DNA of 64,000 nt, taken from NCBI GenBank assembly GCA_013180625.2, contig SNVD02014110.1, positions 835,071-899,070 on the forward strand, in the 5' to 3' direction. Origin of the DNA: Boswellia sacra (taxonomy: Eukaryota > Streptophyta > Magnoliopsida > Sapindales > Burseraceae). A program made the translations under genes and the position numbers. The stretch's first letter is position 1, and every line of letters begins with the position of its first letter. The notes beneath the pieces were generated by a model that did no database searches, was not told the origin of the DNA, and worked only from the letters and a program-made list of their open reading frames with translations. Of this stretch, positions 22,505-34,516 are shown one piece after another.

Positions 22505-25407
22505 TGTTCGTTTTTACATCGCATGCATTGCACATTTATGACACATGACAAATTGATTTTGTTTTCATGTGATGAAAACATTGATTTAATTGCATTCGTA
22601 ATGTAATTATTTTCCTATTCATGATGTTGCCTAAATTATGACAGGCTCAAATTAGGAGAATCCTAATAGAAATAGGATAAGTGAATATTTGAATCCTTGT
22701 GGAAAAGGAACATGGCATTAGTTATCATATATTACATTAGAATATTAACTTATTTATCCTAATTCACTAAGACGTCTCTAAGTTTGATTCCTATTCATGT
22801 GGATTATGAATTGAGATACTGTGAACAGGGCTTTCCTGTCAAAGTGTTTGCAATCACGACACTATATCAAAGCCTCTTGTGAGACTTAAGGAAACACAAG
22901 TAAGCCATGAGCACATCTGAAGAATGGAGTCACCACTCAATTATTCAATTAGGAATGAATGGGGCAATCTGATCCCTCGCTTCAAGACTTAAACTACCCT
23001 CATCCCTTTAGAGACGGGTTCAGGAAGGTACGAAATATTCGCCTCGCTCGGATCAAAATCTGGCTTCCCCTAAGGTATACCAAATAAACATAACTTATGT
23101 TATTATACAGTTAACTTAATTATGCACACATTGTTCATTTTATCTTCTTTAGGCAAATAAAGTGATTTCATTCATGATAATTGTATATTCATACAGAAAA
23201 AGAGGGAGGAGAATAGAATTACATTTCCTTTCAAACTTCGGGGATAGGGAATAGGATTACAACAATTGTTTTTCAATGATAAAAATAAACTGCTTCTACC
23301 ATTTCAAATATCCATTCATTCATAGCATTCATTGCATTATAAATTCAATATAAACATTCAAATCGAGACTCGATAGATAATGAATTCCTTACCATTATAT
23401 GTGAGTCTATTCAATGTCTATTAAGTCTTTACGTACACATTCATGCATTCAATTATCACTATAAGCAACAGTCGCTCACCATCATATGTGAGTCTACCGT
23501 CACTTCATGGCATCATTCTAATCATGGTATAGTCATACATTTATTCATATTAATCAATTAAAATACAAGGCCATAATCTAGAATCATGGTACTTCTACCT
23601 AGATTTGATAATTCCATCATGGCATTCTAGTCTATTGCTATTCTAGCATAATACATAACAATTTATAGTGGATCGTGATATTTCTAACCTAAACATGACA
23701 TTTCTAGCCTAATCACATCAATCAAGATCAAACATGGCTATTCTAGCCCAATTCAAGCATTCAAGGGTAAACATGGTAATACCTATTCTATGTTATTTAC
23801 TGGTATACTTCAAAAATCAATTATAAGTTTTCCAAGTATGATTCTAATCATGTGCTTTTAAGCATGATTTTAAACATGTGCTTCTAAGCATGATTTTGAA
23901 TATTCGCAAAGAAAATTAAACTCCTAATCATGTTTCTAGATAAAAGAGGCAAAGCAGACTTACTTTGACACACTTATTCATCTTACAAAACAAACAAGGG
24001 TTAGAACAATTCATAATAACTCTAAACATACTTATAAGCATCAAAATAAAACCTAAATATGTTTGTTCTAAATATAAATAAACCTAAACATGTTTATTCT
24101 AATGCAAGAAAAATAAAGAAGAAATAAAGAGAGAGATAGAGAACTGCTCTCAGGACAAACCCTTTCCAGATATAAAACGTCCGAAAACTTTAAACTAGAA
24201 AAGACTCCCTGAATTCTCAAGTGTGTCTTCAAGAGGGAGAAGAGATGAATTTAATGTATGTTGAAAAGTGAAGAAGAGAGGGGTTTATATAGTTGAGGGC
24301 TGAAATTGAAAAAAGAAGGAAAAGGATGAAAAAGGAAGGTTTGGCAAAATTTTTCAAAATTAAAGAAACAATAGCCAATCGGCTATTGGTAGACCGTCGG
24401 CTGGCACTTTAATAGCCGACCGGCTATCTCACAACCATCGACCGATTGTGGCCCACCAAACCCTTCAATTTTATATTTTTTTCAATAGTCCCTTCTAACC
24501 TTCAGCCGTTCGATCACACGTAACTCCTTAAGTTTAACTCCGATTTGCGATCCATAAAAATCTATGCAAACTAGACATCCGTAGCTTCACAATGGTATAT
24601 GACTCATCATCAGATTCCTATCGGATTAATTTCTGTGATTTTTTGAAGTTCTGTGTCAGTTTTCAAGACTCTTGGTCGTTTTCTTCTCACCTTTATTCCT
24701 TTTGCTTCCAAGGGCATTTCGATCATTTTCATTGCTAGACATTCATCTTCACTTCATCATCAAGCCTCAAAAATCCAGTGTCTATAGATACTTTCTTAAT
24801 CATTCATATAGGATCGGGAAAGACATTATAACTGTAAGGGAACACTATATATAGCTATCTTCATAGCTAGTGGACTTAATGCATTCGAAACAGTTGAGGA
24901 GAACTATTGAGAGCTAGTTCAAGTGCGTTCCTTCGTTATTGTTTATGTAAGAGTGTAAGCATTGTGCTTCAATTGAGTGTTATGGATCATGCAGGGATTA
25001 AGGGTTTAAGTGCTTGCATATGTCTATAAAAGTTATGGGTCTAGTAAGGCTTAAGGGAAGAGTGCTTACATGAGTCTGCAACTAGACCAGGTGTTGTATC
25101 ATTCTTAATTATGGTTAGTTAAGAAAGTTGTACAGAAAAAGAGCAACAATAGGAGAGTACAAGTGAGACTAGGGTTGTGATCGAGGATAAATTAGTTTAT
25201 ATAGACTAGGCCAGTGGGTGAGAGGGAGTCTATAACTGTAAAAAGTTATGAGTTATGTAAACAACATATAACATAGTGAATTGCAACTCTTACTACTTGT
25301 AGATGTAGGTTAGTTATAACTAAACCATATAAAAATATCTGTTTCAATTTACTTTATTGTTTTTAGTTATATTGTTTGTGATTATCAATACACTGCACAA
25401 ACTAACA
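22505..25407 (+). repeat. Copia 2 3' LTR, split by a solo gypsy LTR
   Basis: Starts TGTTCG right after the polypurine tract and ends CTAACA. After removal of 22820-24786 and one target copy the LTR is about 930 bp. A TATA-like 'actatatatagc' at 24843-24854 would serve the element's own transcription. No second LTR is seen. Confidence 0.7.
22820..24786 (-). mobile_element. Solo Ty3/gypsy-type LTR
   Basis: 1967 bp, with the perfect 5-bp target duplication GATAC (22815-22819, 24787-24791). On the minus strand it starts TATAGACACTGG (the TG is mutated; TGTAGACAC is a common plant LTR start) and ends GAAAGCCCTGTTCACA. A TATA box 'actatataaaccc' on the minus strand lies near 24288. It has no internal domain and no partner, so it arose by LTR-LTR recombination. 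Confidence 0.82.
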
Positions 25408-26108
25408 TTGTGAAAAGAAAGATCTTGTCACAGTCATGCTGAAGAAATTAGTCATTAATAATTCATTAATTTGTTTATTTAAGTCCCAATGGAATAGGCA
25501 TTAATGTGTCACAAGCCGTCACGAGTGGTCGGTCAAAATGACCATAAAAGCTTCGTTAACAACATTTAAAATATCTAAAGAAACAATGCCAGTATCAGCA
25601 TCAACCAAATGTAGAAAATAGGGTAAAATTGCTTTGGAGTAGACTTGACACAACATTAGGTTTCCCATAAATTTAAAAGATAAAAATAAATTCAATACCT
25701 TGCACCATATAGATTATACCGCACATTTAAATGGCCGGTAAGGCTTGAAATGGTTGAAAATTTTTTAAGTTATTTATCTAAAGAAACAATGGCTGTTATA
25801 TTTTCTAGCATATCAAGCTTCCAATTTCCTGTTAAACCAAGAAAATGGGATCCCAGCTCAATGCTTTAACAGGATAATTAGCTTGCGAAGAGGTCACATA
25901 AATGTTTCAATCTCTCTTAATTGTTCATGGACCATATGTATGATATATCCTAAATAATTCTTTTTCATACATTTAATTCTTCTATATACTATGGCTGCTA
26001 ATGCAATCACGTTTAGATCGTTTCAGACCTGACAATTTACAAAGTTCAGAGTAAACTACATGAAGACAACCGTGCAATCAAAGCCTCGTTCAGAGGAATT
26101 TGAGTCTT
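25408..26108. other. Intergenic, upstream of the glycosyltransferase gene
   Basis: About 700 bp of AT-rich DNA between the copia 2 LTR and the TATA box of the next gene. No gene or repeat is recognised; it should hold the promoter of the downstream gene. Confidence 0.5.
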
Positions 26109-26118
26109 TATATAAATA
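26109..26118 (+). promoter_or_regulatory. TATA box of the glycosyltransferase gene
   Basis: TATATAAATA, a good plant TATA box 50 bp before the ATG at 26168. Transcription would start near 26140, giving a 5' leader of only about 30 nt. Confidence 0.6.
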
Positions 26119-26167
26119 AGCGCAACATTTGTTATTTTAAGACCATCAAGTATTTTGAAAGCCTACA

Positions 26168-27703
26168 ATGTATCTGCCAGGCAAATTCTCTCCCTATTCG
26201 ACTCTCATGGAAGTGAGAAAATTGTCTCGCAAGATATTAAACCCCCAGGTACTTAGCCGAACTGTCAAATCACCTATCTTCTCTACCATCTCGTTTGCTG
26301 CCATATTTTTCCTCATCTATGCAGATAGCATCATCTCCAATCTTTCTGTCTACCCTGCGGAAATTAGACTTAGTGACATTTTTGAGTCTGAATCTCCCGA
26401 TGAAATTCTTGAGGAACAACAAACTCCAAATAAAATTCTTGAAGCACCAGAGACTCCCCAAATTGAAAGACAGGTTGAGTCAACCTCCAATACCATGCCA
26501 ATACCTACCGCACAAGCAAAGATTGAAGAAAACAGGCCACTGCTCACCGCACAAGAAAAGATAGAAGAGAAAAACAGGTCCTTGTTTACCACACAAGAAA
26601 AGGTTGAAGACAACAGCAGGCCACTGTTTACCATGCCAGAAAAGGTAAATAGCAGGCCACTTCTTACCATGCAAGCAAACCATGAAGAAGAAGAAAATGA
26701 AACTCCAGATCCTCTTCCTCCCCCAAATCTGACAAAAGAAGAGAGAATAGAACGGTTCCGGGGAAAACTGACAGAACTTGAAATTCTCAAATCAACTGAC
26801 TTGAGTCAGAAATTTCATGGCCGAGTCCTAGAATTCTTTAACAAACAATGTACAACTCAGTTCTTTATGACTTGGTTTTCACCAGCACAGATATTTGGAC
26901 CAAGAGAATTCTTGGGTGCAGAAACTCTCTTGAAAGCCAACCCTCAAGCATGCTTAATGATTATATCAAGATCTCTGGACACAGGGCGCGGTTACAGGAT
27001 CCTGAAACCACTACTTGATCGTGGGTTTAAAGTTCTTGCGATGACACCAGATTTATCCTTTTTACTTAAGGACACACCAGCTGAAGCTTGGCTCGAAGAG
27101 ATTAAGAGTGGAAACAGGGACCCTGGTAGTATTTCATTATCCATTCATCTTTCCAACCTCATCAGGCTTGCCATGCTATACAAGTATGGAGGTGTTTACT
27201 TGGACACAGATTTCATTTTTCTGAAAGACTTCACAGGGTTGAGGAATACAGTTGGGGCACAAAGTATCGATCCTGTTACTAGGAAATGGAACAGATTAAA
27301 TGGTGCAGTAATGATCTTTGATATTGGACATCCAATTCTAGTAGACTTTTTACAGGAATTTGCCACAACTTTTAATGGAAACAAATGGGGACATAATGGG
27401 CCATACTTAGTTTCAAGAGTTATTGCGAGAGTGGGAGACAAACCTGGCTATGACATTACAGTTTTGCGACCAAAGGCCTTTTATCCAGTTGATTGGATTA
27501 AGATTACCAAGCTTTTCAAAAGACCTGGGACAGAGGAAGAATCAAAGTGGGTGGAAGAAAGAATGCTTAAGCTTAGCACGGAAAGTTATGGGCTACACCT
27601 ATGGAACAAGGTAACAAGTGCATTAGTTATTGAAGAGGGAAGTGCCATAGAGAGATTAATAAAGGATCATTGTGTTGTTTGCCAAGGAAAATATAATCCT
27701 TGA
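26168..27703 (+). CDS. Alpha-1,4-glycosyltransferase family protein (GT32-type)
   Basis: A 511-residue single-exon gene for a Golgi type II membrane glycosyltransferase of the plant family annotated as alpha-1,4-glycosyltransferase or lactosylceramide 4-alpha-galactosyltransferase-like. Donor and acceptor sugars are unknown in plants. Domains: a short basic N-terminus, one membrane anchor at about residues 37-58, and an acidic stem at 65-190 with a 14-residue repeat (four units within about 113-175). The catalytic domain follows: LSNLIRLAMLYKYGGVYLDTDF holds the metal- and sugar-nucleotide-binding DxD (D346, D348), then WGHNGPYLVSRV (from W407) and LHLWNK (about 476), both conserved in the C-terminal domain. 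The ATG at 26168 is the first in frame, 50 bp after a TATA box. AATAAA at 27720-27725 may serve polyadenylation. It converges with the S31 gene 515 bp away. No breaks are seen. Confidence 0.93.
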   Translation: MYLPGKFSPYSTLMEVRKLSRKILNPQVLSRTVKSPIFSTISFAAIFFLIYADSIISNLSVYPAEIRLSDIFESESPDEILEEQQTPNKILEAPETPQIERQVESTSNTMPIPTAQAKIEENRPLLTAQEKIEEKNRSLFTTQEKVEDNSRPLFTMPEKVNSRPLLTMQANHEEEENETPDPLPPPNLTKEERIERFRGKLTELEILKSTDLSQKFHGRVLEFFNKQCTTQFFMTWFSPAQIFGPREFLGAETLLKANPQACLMIISRSLDTGRGYRILKPLLDRGFKVLAMTPDLSFLLKDTPAEAWLEEIKSGNRDPGSISLSIHLSNLIRLAMLYKYGGVYLDTDFIFLKDFTGLRNTVGAQSIDPVTRKWNRLNGAVMIFDIGHPILVDFLQEFATTFNGNKWGHNGPYLVSRVIARVGDKPGYDITVLRPKAFYPVDWIKITKLFKRPGTEEESKWVEERMLKLSTESYGLHLWNKVTSALVIEEGSAIERLIKDHCVVCQGKYNP

Positions 27704-28218
27704 AGAAAAATTACGATAGAATAAATGATGAACCTCTTCCAATGGGAAGTATCAACCAAGAGTGACGAAGTTTTCAGATAATCAACAAAAGCCTCTTATC
27801 TGGAAGCAAGCTATATAGTTGCTCTCTTCAGAAAAGAAATTCTTCTAGATTTTCTCTTTTTTGGAGTGCTTTCTTAATTCATTTTATTGCATATCAATGT
27901 GAGAAGAACCATTAATTTTGTGAGTCTCACACAGGTGAAAAAAAAAATCTTCAAAATTACAGATTTTAAGTATTCCCATTTTATATATAGTTGGTTTGCC
28001 TGACTTAACCTGGGCTTTTAACTATTAACTGATAAATAAGAACTAACCAGTGGCTACAATGGAGAGTGAAAAACAAGAACAAATTGTAATTGGTAACAGC
28101 AAATTCATTAACTGCAAAAATAAGTGCAGTAACAAGAACAACTAGTAATAAAGCATAACAAGCTTCAACAAAATGAAATTACAATAATAATAAGAAGAAA
28201 TAAAGGAGCATTGCTGAA
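27704..28218. other. Intergenic between convergent genes
   Basis: 515 bp that must hold the 3' untranslated regions of the glycosyltransferase gene (+) and the S31 gene (-). AATAAA is at 27720-27725 on the plus strand, and TTTATT near 27882 could give AATAAA on the minus strand. No other feature is seen. Confidence 0.55.
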
Positions 28219-28730
28219 TTAACTAGAGAACAGAGACTCATCAATTTCGATATGAATTTTCTCATCATCATCAAACTTATCTTTCCTAGGCGGAGCAGGA
28301 GGCGCCGCTACTCTCGGTGGTCCTCTCCCCTTCTTCTTATCTCGCGGCCTCGCCTAATAAACATAAAATCAGACACAAATTCTTCGACTAAAAAAGAAAT
28401 TCATGATTTCATTTTCATCAGAAGGTCACAAACACAAACACTTACATTGCCGAAGGAGTGATTGAAACGCTTTCCTTTCTCCGTCTTCGTATCACCTCGG
28501 CCACAGTGCACTGAAGCATAAGCGAAAAATTAGGGCAATTAGAACACACAAATTGAGTTGAGAGTAGTGCTTGGAAGTTACGCACCGAAGGGAATCGAAG
28601 AAGCGCGAGCGAAAGAGAGGGAGACCGAGGGAGTTGAGTAGGTGAGGGAAGTGCCGAGAGTTTGAGATTGGGAAGAAGAAATGCGAGATTGAGGAGTGAG
28701 TGGAAGAGCTCCGAGTATGAGCGACGCCAT
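28219..28730 (-). CDS. PSRP4: Chloroplast 30S ribosomal protein S31 (PSRP4, bTHX-like)
   Basis: Three exons on the minus strand: 28586-28730, 28446-28510 and 28219-28353, all with GT-AG junctions, giving a 114-residue protein. Residues 1-48 are a Ser/Thr-rich, acid-poor leader typical of a chloroplast transit peptide. The mature part starts near [21 protein letters not shown], the bTHX motif shared with bacterial Thx (small peptide in the head of the 30S subunit). It is followed by [14 protein letters not shown], a Pro-rich stretch and an acidic tail ending ESLFSS. The usual family has the same CGRGD...KGKRF...SFGNARP core, and the Pro/acidic tail marks the plastid rather than the mitochondrial form. 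TGGGCC-type promoter motifs lie 134-189 bp upstream. A broken partial copy lies at 19567-19811. Confidence 0.9.
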
Positions 28731-29251
28731 TGCTCAGCTTGGCTTCAATCAAGCTTCTGCCTCTCTGAATTTTAAGATAAGGCCGGTTCCCCCTATTTTT
28801 TATACACCATACGTAACGATGCTCTTTATTCACTTTGAATCGCTATGTGCAATTTTAGGAAGCAGCCCAATATGTTGAACTCGCAGATGTCCAAAACGGC
28901 TCAATTTGAGACATGGGCCAACAGACCAAAGGGTGACAGGTTCAATAGAAGAGGAACATTAAATACGCTATAATGATGTCCAAGTACACTAACCCATATG
29001 TAATCTGCAAAATTTACGGCCAGGGCTGAATTGAAAATTTTTTAGGTGTACTTAGAAATATTTCTATTAATGGGTTATTCAAAATTCATTCAAAAAATTT
29101 GGAACTATTTTTAGTGCTAAAATTTTCTTTTAACCCGTAAATTAGGCCAAACTATTGGGCAATAATCTGGTCAAAACCAATTGACTTTGATAGCTTGAAA
29201 GGATTGGATCGAGTTAAAAGAGTTAGAAACTGGCCTATTCATTCATTCAAT
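28486..29251 (-). repeat. Parent copy of duplicated block A
   Basis: Intact partner of 19567-20343. It covers S31 exon 1, intron 1, part of exon 2 and about 520 bp upstream. Past 29251 the two loci diverge. Confidence 0.85.
28864..28919. promoter_or_regulatory. Site II-type motifs upstream of S31
   Basis: TGGGCT on the minus strand (28864-28869) and TGGGCC on the plus strand (28914-28919), 134-189 bp upstream of the start codon. TGGGCC/T (site II) motifs bind TCP factors and are common in promoters of plant ribosomal protein and organelle-protein genes. The role here is inferred from position and motif. Confidence 0.45.
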
Positions 29252-31238
29252 AGCTAGCACTTCAGAGTCGAAAATCGAAAATCTTAATGGGCCTGATTTT
29301 TTATAATCAAAGCGAGCCCACAAGTTTCTAATAAACGTAAGGCTGAAAAAAGAACCAAACTAGCCTTTATAGCTTATCCATCTGTCAGCATTGAATAATA
29401 CCGGGTAGGGGAAGCTTAAGTTTGGTTGATGTCGCTCTGGAAAACAGATTTGAGATAGCTGAAGTTCCAAGTAATTGGGGCCAGATTTAGATCTAGAAAT
29501 TATTAGTACTAACATGTCACAGGATTTCCACATGCACATACATGTTCTTCTGATAAAGGACTTGATAATTATTTCTTAATTATCATAATCTAATCCTACC
29601 AGGATCCGTAGATTACAGCCTTGCTTGCTCGTACAGTATTCACAAAAGTAAAAGATAAGTATTGTTTATGTAGTTCCTTGCTGGATTGGATAATGTTTAT
29701 GGCACTGAATCTTAGGTACAACTCACTTTCTTGTGTAAGTAATTGTGAGAATCTGAGCAACATGTATTCAATAATTAAATAATGAGAAGCTTTTACTTGC
29801 TATAATAGAGACAGTGATACATAAATTTAGTAAGTCAATATATTCTGATAAAGAGAGTTGTGGATATTAATAAATGTCTGCAAATTTGCAAGTGTGACTT
29901 ACGCATTCAGTTACTGGTTTATGTCACATTATTGGATTTTGGGGGAAGTCTCGAGTATCTTATGCTTATATTGCTTTGAGCCACAAAACAATATTATGCC
30001 ACTGTTGCTTACATCTTGAACTTGAAGTGATGGCTCCCACTAATCACATTCAAATTATGATTCTTTAGACGTAAATTTAGATTTTCTCGATTCATTGAAC
30101 ATCTCGATGACTTGATGCTAAAATTACCTTTTATCGTTTACTAAAATTATCATGATGTTTGAATGAAATCGTCTTTTATTGAGGTATCAACTCATATTTA
30201 ATATATTTTTTTTTAAACTCTATTGGTCAAAAGTGTCTACAAATTGTTGTTTCAAAAATAGCTTTCCTAACATATTATTTATCTTAAAACATCCTCCCTA
30301 GTGTGAAAAACTATTACATATGGCTAATATTGTTATTTAATTTCCATTTATGATTGTCACTTTGATCCAAAACTAATCAAATATATTCTTTGTGAGTAGT
30401 TAGGTCATGTCCAATTGTATATATTATATTTGTCAAATCACAATTTAGAAATAAGGATATTTTACCAAATTAGTAGTTGTGACGTATAAAACTGACCATC
30501 AGGCCCAAAAAGTGATTATGAAAGGGGAAGAGATGCGTATCTAGTGCATGTGCAAGGAAAATAAAAAAAGTACAGCACCAATAGGAAAAGAGGTCAAAGG
30601 TTTAAGAAATGATTAGAAATGACACGTGGGGCCTGATTAAAGGAGAAACCATGAGGGTTGATGCAGGTGGTTGTTGTTAACATGTGAATTTAAGGAAACG
30701 AATATTTAGGAGTAAAGAATGGCACGTGACAAACAGATGATTTAACGTGCAACCCATGTGAAAGTGGGGCGGGTCCACGGCCCACTATCTAAACAGAATC
30801 TAAGGTCAAACAGTCCATCAAAAACCATGTCCACGTACAATACAAGCTTTTGATATGAAGCCACGTTTGCACTAAAAAATTATAGAGACCCAAACGTTGC
30901 TATTTTTATAAACTACTTTGGGAACATGCTGGTAATAATGGCATTGCAAGCTATAATAAAAAGAACAAACGATATTTTATAATATCTCATTAAAAAAAAA
31001 AACTAAACATATATATATATATATGACTTTAATTAGCCTATGCTTTTGATAGCAAAGGAATCATCACAATTCAACACACTATTGCTCATAAACTAATTAT
31101 AAGGACAAAAAATAGAAAAAGCAAAATGTAGCACACATCACTTGTAAGGGAGCTATTGCTATCTCCCATGTATGATACAGAATATGGAGCACAACAGGGA
31201 GAGAAGAGAGAGTAACTTTCTTTTGATTTGATTTAAGC
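29252..31238. other. Intergenic between S31 and LAX
   Basis: About 2 kb between the S31 promoter side and the 3' end of the LAX gene. It is AT-rich except for 30520-30860, which has several ACGTG cores. No gene is seen. A (TA)n run lies at about 31010-31024. Confidence 0.5.
30623..30728. promoter_or_regulatory. Pair of CACGTG boxes
   Basis: CACGTG occurs at 30623-30628 (in 'gacacgtgggg') and 30723-30728 (in 'ggcacgtgac'), exactly 100 bp apart, with further ACGTG/CACGT cores at about 30749, 30832 and 30862. G-boxes/ABREs of this form bind bZIP and bHLH factors. They lie 1.9 kb upstream of S31 and 0.5 kb downstream of LAX, so the target gene is unclear. Confidence 0.4.
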
Positions 31239-34200
31239 TCAGTGGTGCTGTGATGGAGCTGCTGCGGCTAGCGATGGTGGAGGTTTGCACTGATAGCACT
31301 TTGCGAAGAGCCCAAATGTATCAACTTGTTTCACAAAGTTGGTCATGCTGGCCCAGCCACCGAACCCAAAACCAACCACGAGAACCCACACAACCACAAA
31401 TGTGTTAAATGCATACATCGCAGTCCAACTTGGCAAAAAGAAAGGAGGCTTCTCTGCAGCATTCTGCAAAAAAATCGAAGCGGACCCAGATAGGGTAATA
31501 AATAAATAAATAAATATATATATATATATATATAATAAAGAAATTAAGTCAGGATACAACAAAAGTGGGCTAACTAGATGAGTCGATTTGGTTTTGGTTG
31601 GTTAAGTCTTGACAATACATGTGATGAGTAAGTAATAGTATAAGCCTAACTAAATGGAGCTGAGTCAAGTCGGCCAGTTCATCACAGACCCAGACAGGGT
31701 ACAACAATCCAACCGTAGTCTATAACTAAATGAAAAGGACTTGCCACCTATCTCAAATATTTCCAAATACAAGACTTAAATGCTCTTGTACACTTGCTGC
31801 ACTCTTCTCTCTCCACTCAATTAGGATGTCACTGTGGAATATGTCCATCACACCCGGAATGGCCTCTCCTACTCAAATGACCAAAATACCCCCCTCCACA
31901 TATCAAGATAACTACACTTGACCGGACCAGGTCAGCTCAGGTTGATGTTGATGTGGGACTGGGACACAATTTAAGGAGTGAGTGAGGTAGTGGGCTGTGA
32001 GAGTGAAGTTGGAACTAGGAACTCATTTTTTACCTGTCTAGCAGGAGCTTTTCTGTAGGTGAGCATATGGGCCAAAGATGGGATGATGTAGACCGTAAAA
32101 CTAACCAAGAGAGCACCAACTGCTGAGTTTATAGGACCGAAGAAAGGGAAGATAATGGCCAAGAACCATATTGGTATCACAACTGGTAGTCTTGCGAGTG
32201 CCCTTAAGCATATGCTTCTTGTGTCGTGCATTCCGATCACCTTCTCCCAGACAAAGTACAGTGGTGTACATGCGAATCCAAATGTTATGAACTGCAAAAT
32301 GTTTAATAATTAATAACATATTTCAGTCAAATTACTTCTCTTGTGAGGGCAATTATGTAATGGCAAATGCTAATTAGTTCGTGACGACTGCTTGAATAAT
32401 GAACCTGGTGGATGAGCATTAAGATAACGGCAGCGTCACGGAAGCCATTCTTGGGGAGGAGAGAGAAGGCATTAGAATGGTTGAGGAGCTGGTCGCCAAA
32501 TGCCCAGTAAACGGCAGTAGCTGATGGAATCGTTAACGTGAAGACGTACAAGGTGGCAAACAAATAGATGTACTTGAACTTTTGGGGCTTCCACATGGCA
32601 TGCATGATTTCCCTGACATAATTTTAACAAACCATTCACTAGATCAGAAAATTTTCCACACAAAAACAAGGGCAATTGGGCAAATGCCAACGAAATTCAG
32701 GAATTGTATTAAGTATTCGTCGGTCAGCTAATAATATTATAATTTGCACCATGCTAGCCAAAAGTGACCAAAATGACCCTCAAGGCAAGGATCTCCAGTA
32801 TAGACTAGATTAAGGTCACCACTGAGTCTATGATAACGAAATTATTCTACGAGTAAGGACAAAGGGGAATACAAGACTAGATTAAGGTCAGAATCAGGCT
32901 GTCATACAACTTGGAAAAAAAAAGGGCCAATAGGCGAAATGGTAGAACGACGTAGGATTGGGCTAGTCTACCACTACATAATTTTCACAGGGAAACGGTG
33001 GGGGAAAATGTTGTTTCCTAGCAAACAAAAGTTGATTTTGCATGATTTTGTCTGGATCTCGAGCCCCAAGAGAGCAGGCAAAAGCTGCGCAGAGAGGCCG
33101 TGCAGGAACGAGTGCAAGAAGGTCTAGGCTAGGAATAGAACTTAATATAGAAGGTCGGAAAAGAAAATTAAAGAAAAAATAAAAAAGAGATAAGATAAGG
33201 GAACAGCTTACACAGTAACAGCGTGTCCACCAAAGGTGTACAGGATGTTGGTGGCGCCGGTGAAGTATAGCACTAGCTTTGTTGGAGCCGTGTGTGAAAC
33301 ACCTTCAACCTGCATTAAAGAAGCAACTTTCAACACGCTTTCCCCAAATGTAAATAAATTAATAAATATATAACTGGTAAAGCTATCATTAATAATTGCT
33401 AGCTGAGCTGATTACCTGGCCATGAACAATAGCGGCTATGGTCAAGTACCAGGCAGTATATGTGGTCATGCCAAGGCCAAGAAAAGACCAAATACGATAG
33501 TTGTGAAAGGAAGGAATAAATACTGTAGTGGCACAACAAGCTCCAAAAATATAGGTCCATGTCCTCTTATCCAATCGATCGTTGATGTAGTAAATGTTAC
33601 TGCTCTCATCAAGATGAAACAAGATTAGATGTTAAAATCAAACAGAACCTAGTTGCTTTTTCTTTATTTTTTTAGTATTTTCCTGTTTGAATGATGAAAA
33701 AATAAATCAAATTGAAAGAAAGATGTTAACCTTGCACAAGCTATCAGTTGTATGACAGATCCAAATAGGAGGAAAGTACAGTTGAACGCAAGTCCTACTG
33801 CTTTCCAATATGGACCCAGTAACCCATCAAGCACTTCAAACCACTGCAATCCAATAGTGTTAGTTTTTGTTACATTGAGGACTAAAAGAGACATGGTTAC
33901 AGTGATCCCAGAGAGATATTTTCCAGGGTTCTTGTTTAGAAGATTAGGTGCCAGTGGTGGTGGTGATTTGTGATGATAAATGAGAGAAAATTATATATAA
34001 TAAATAGAAAAAAAGAACCAACCTGTATGACATGGTTCTTAAAGCTAACGTTCTCCTTCTCCTTTCGGCTTCTGTACTCGACGTACAGCACACTGATGAG
34101 GTATGCAGTCCAGCTTCCAATCAGTCCATAGAATATCTGTAGCAAAATGCCTGAGAGGATACCCAGTTGAGAGAATGAATAGGGAAGGGTGAGCAGTACT

Positions 34201-34516
34201 TGAGCAACCTGTAAAAATAGAAATTAAAAGCAAAATAAATTAATGTCATTTGGGTACTCATTTCCCTTCTGCAAATGAATTGGAATTTATAAAGTAGCAT
34301 ATTTTTCCATATGGAGTTTTGTGGGGGAAAGGAAAGTACTTGATTGGAAGCGCAACTGAACCAGGCATCCCAAGCAGAGCCGCCATGCCATAAGAAGCTC
34401 TTGACACTAAAGAGCGACTGGTCTTCTTCCTTGGTGGGCTCTTCTTCTTTTCCTTCATGTTCTGTCTCGTTGAAGTTGGGGACTATTGCTTCTTCTGCTT
34501 GCTTCTGAGGCAACAT
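31239..34516 (-). CDS. LAX: Auxin influx carrier of the AUX1/LAX family
   Basis: Plasma-membrane proton/auxin symporter that brings IAA into cells (amino acid/auxin permease family). Eight exons on the minus strand: 34340-34516, 34023-34208, 33731-33843, 33416-33599, 33212-33309, 32405-32612, 32034-32291 and 31239-31463. All introns are GT-AG. The joined frame gives 482 residues; AUX1 is 485. Conserved landmarks in order: FLWHGGSAWDAWFSCASNQ (about 41-59), VAQVLLTLPYSFSQLG, the FKNHVIQ/WFEVLDGLLG junction, SNIYYIND, GATNILYTFGGHAVTVEIMH, AVYWAFGD, FITFGFACTPLYFVWEK and the tail DTFGLFAKCYQCKPP. About 11 membrane helices are expected. The acidic N-terminus starting MLPQKQAEEAIV and the C-terminus favour the AUX1/LAX1-LAX2 side over the LAX3 side, but the exact subgroup is not settled. 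Introns 5 and 7 are the longest (599 and 570 bp). No break is seen. Confidence 0.96.

Noticed and set aside
26350..26790. 146-residue reading frame antisense to the glycosyltransferase stem
   Set aside because: It is a mirror of the Glu/Lys-rich repeat in the opposite frame, with no recognisable domain and no promoter.
28492..28833. 113-residue uninterrupted reading frame on the minus strand over S31 exon 1
   Set aside because: It is out of frame with the S31 protein and runs through the first intron; the spliced frame gives the family motif.
31730..31921. 63-residue reading frame inside the LAX gene on the opposite strand
   Set aside because: It lies within intron 7 and has no recognisable domain.
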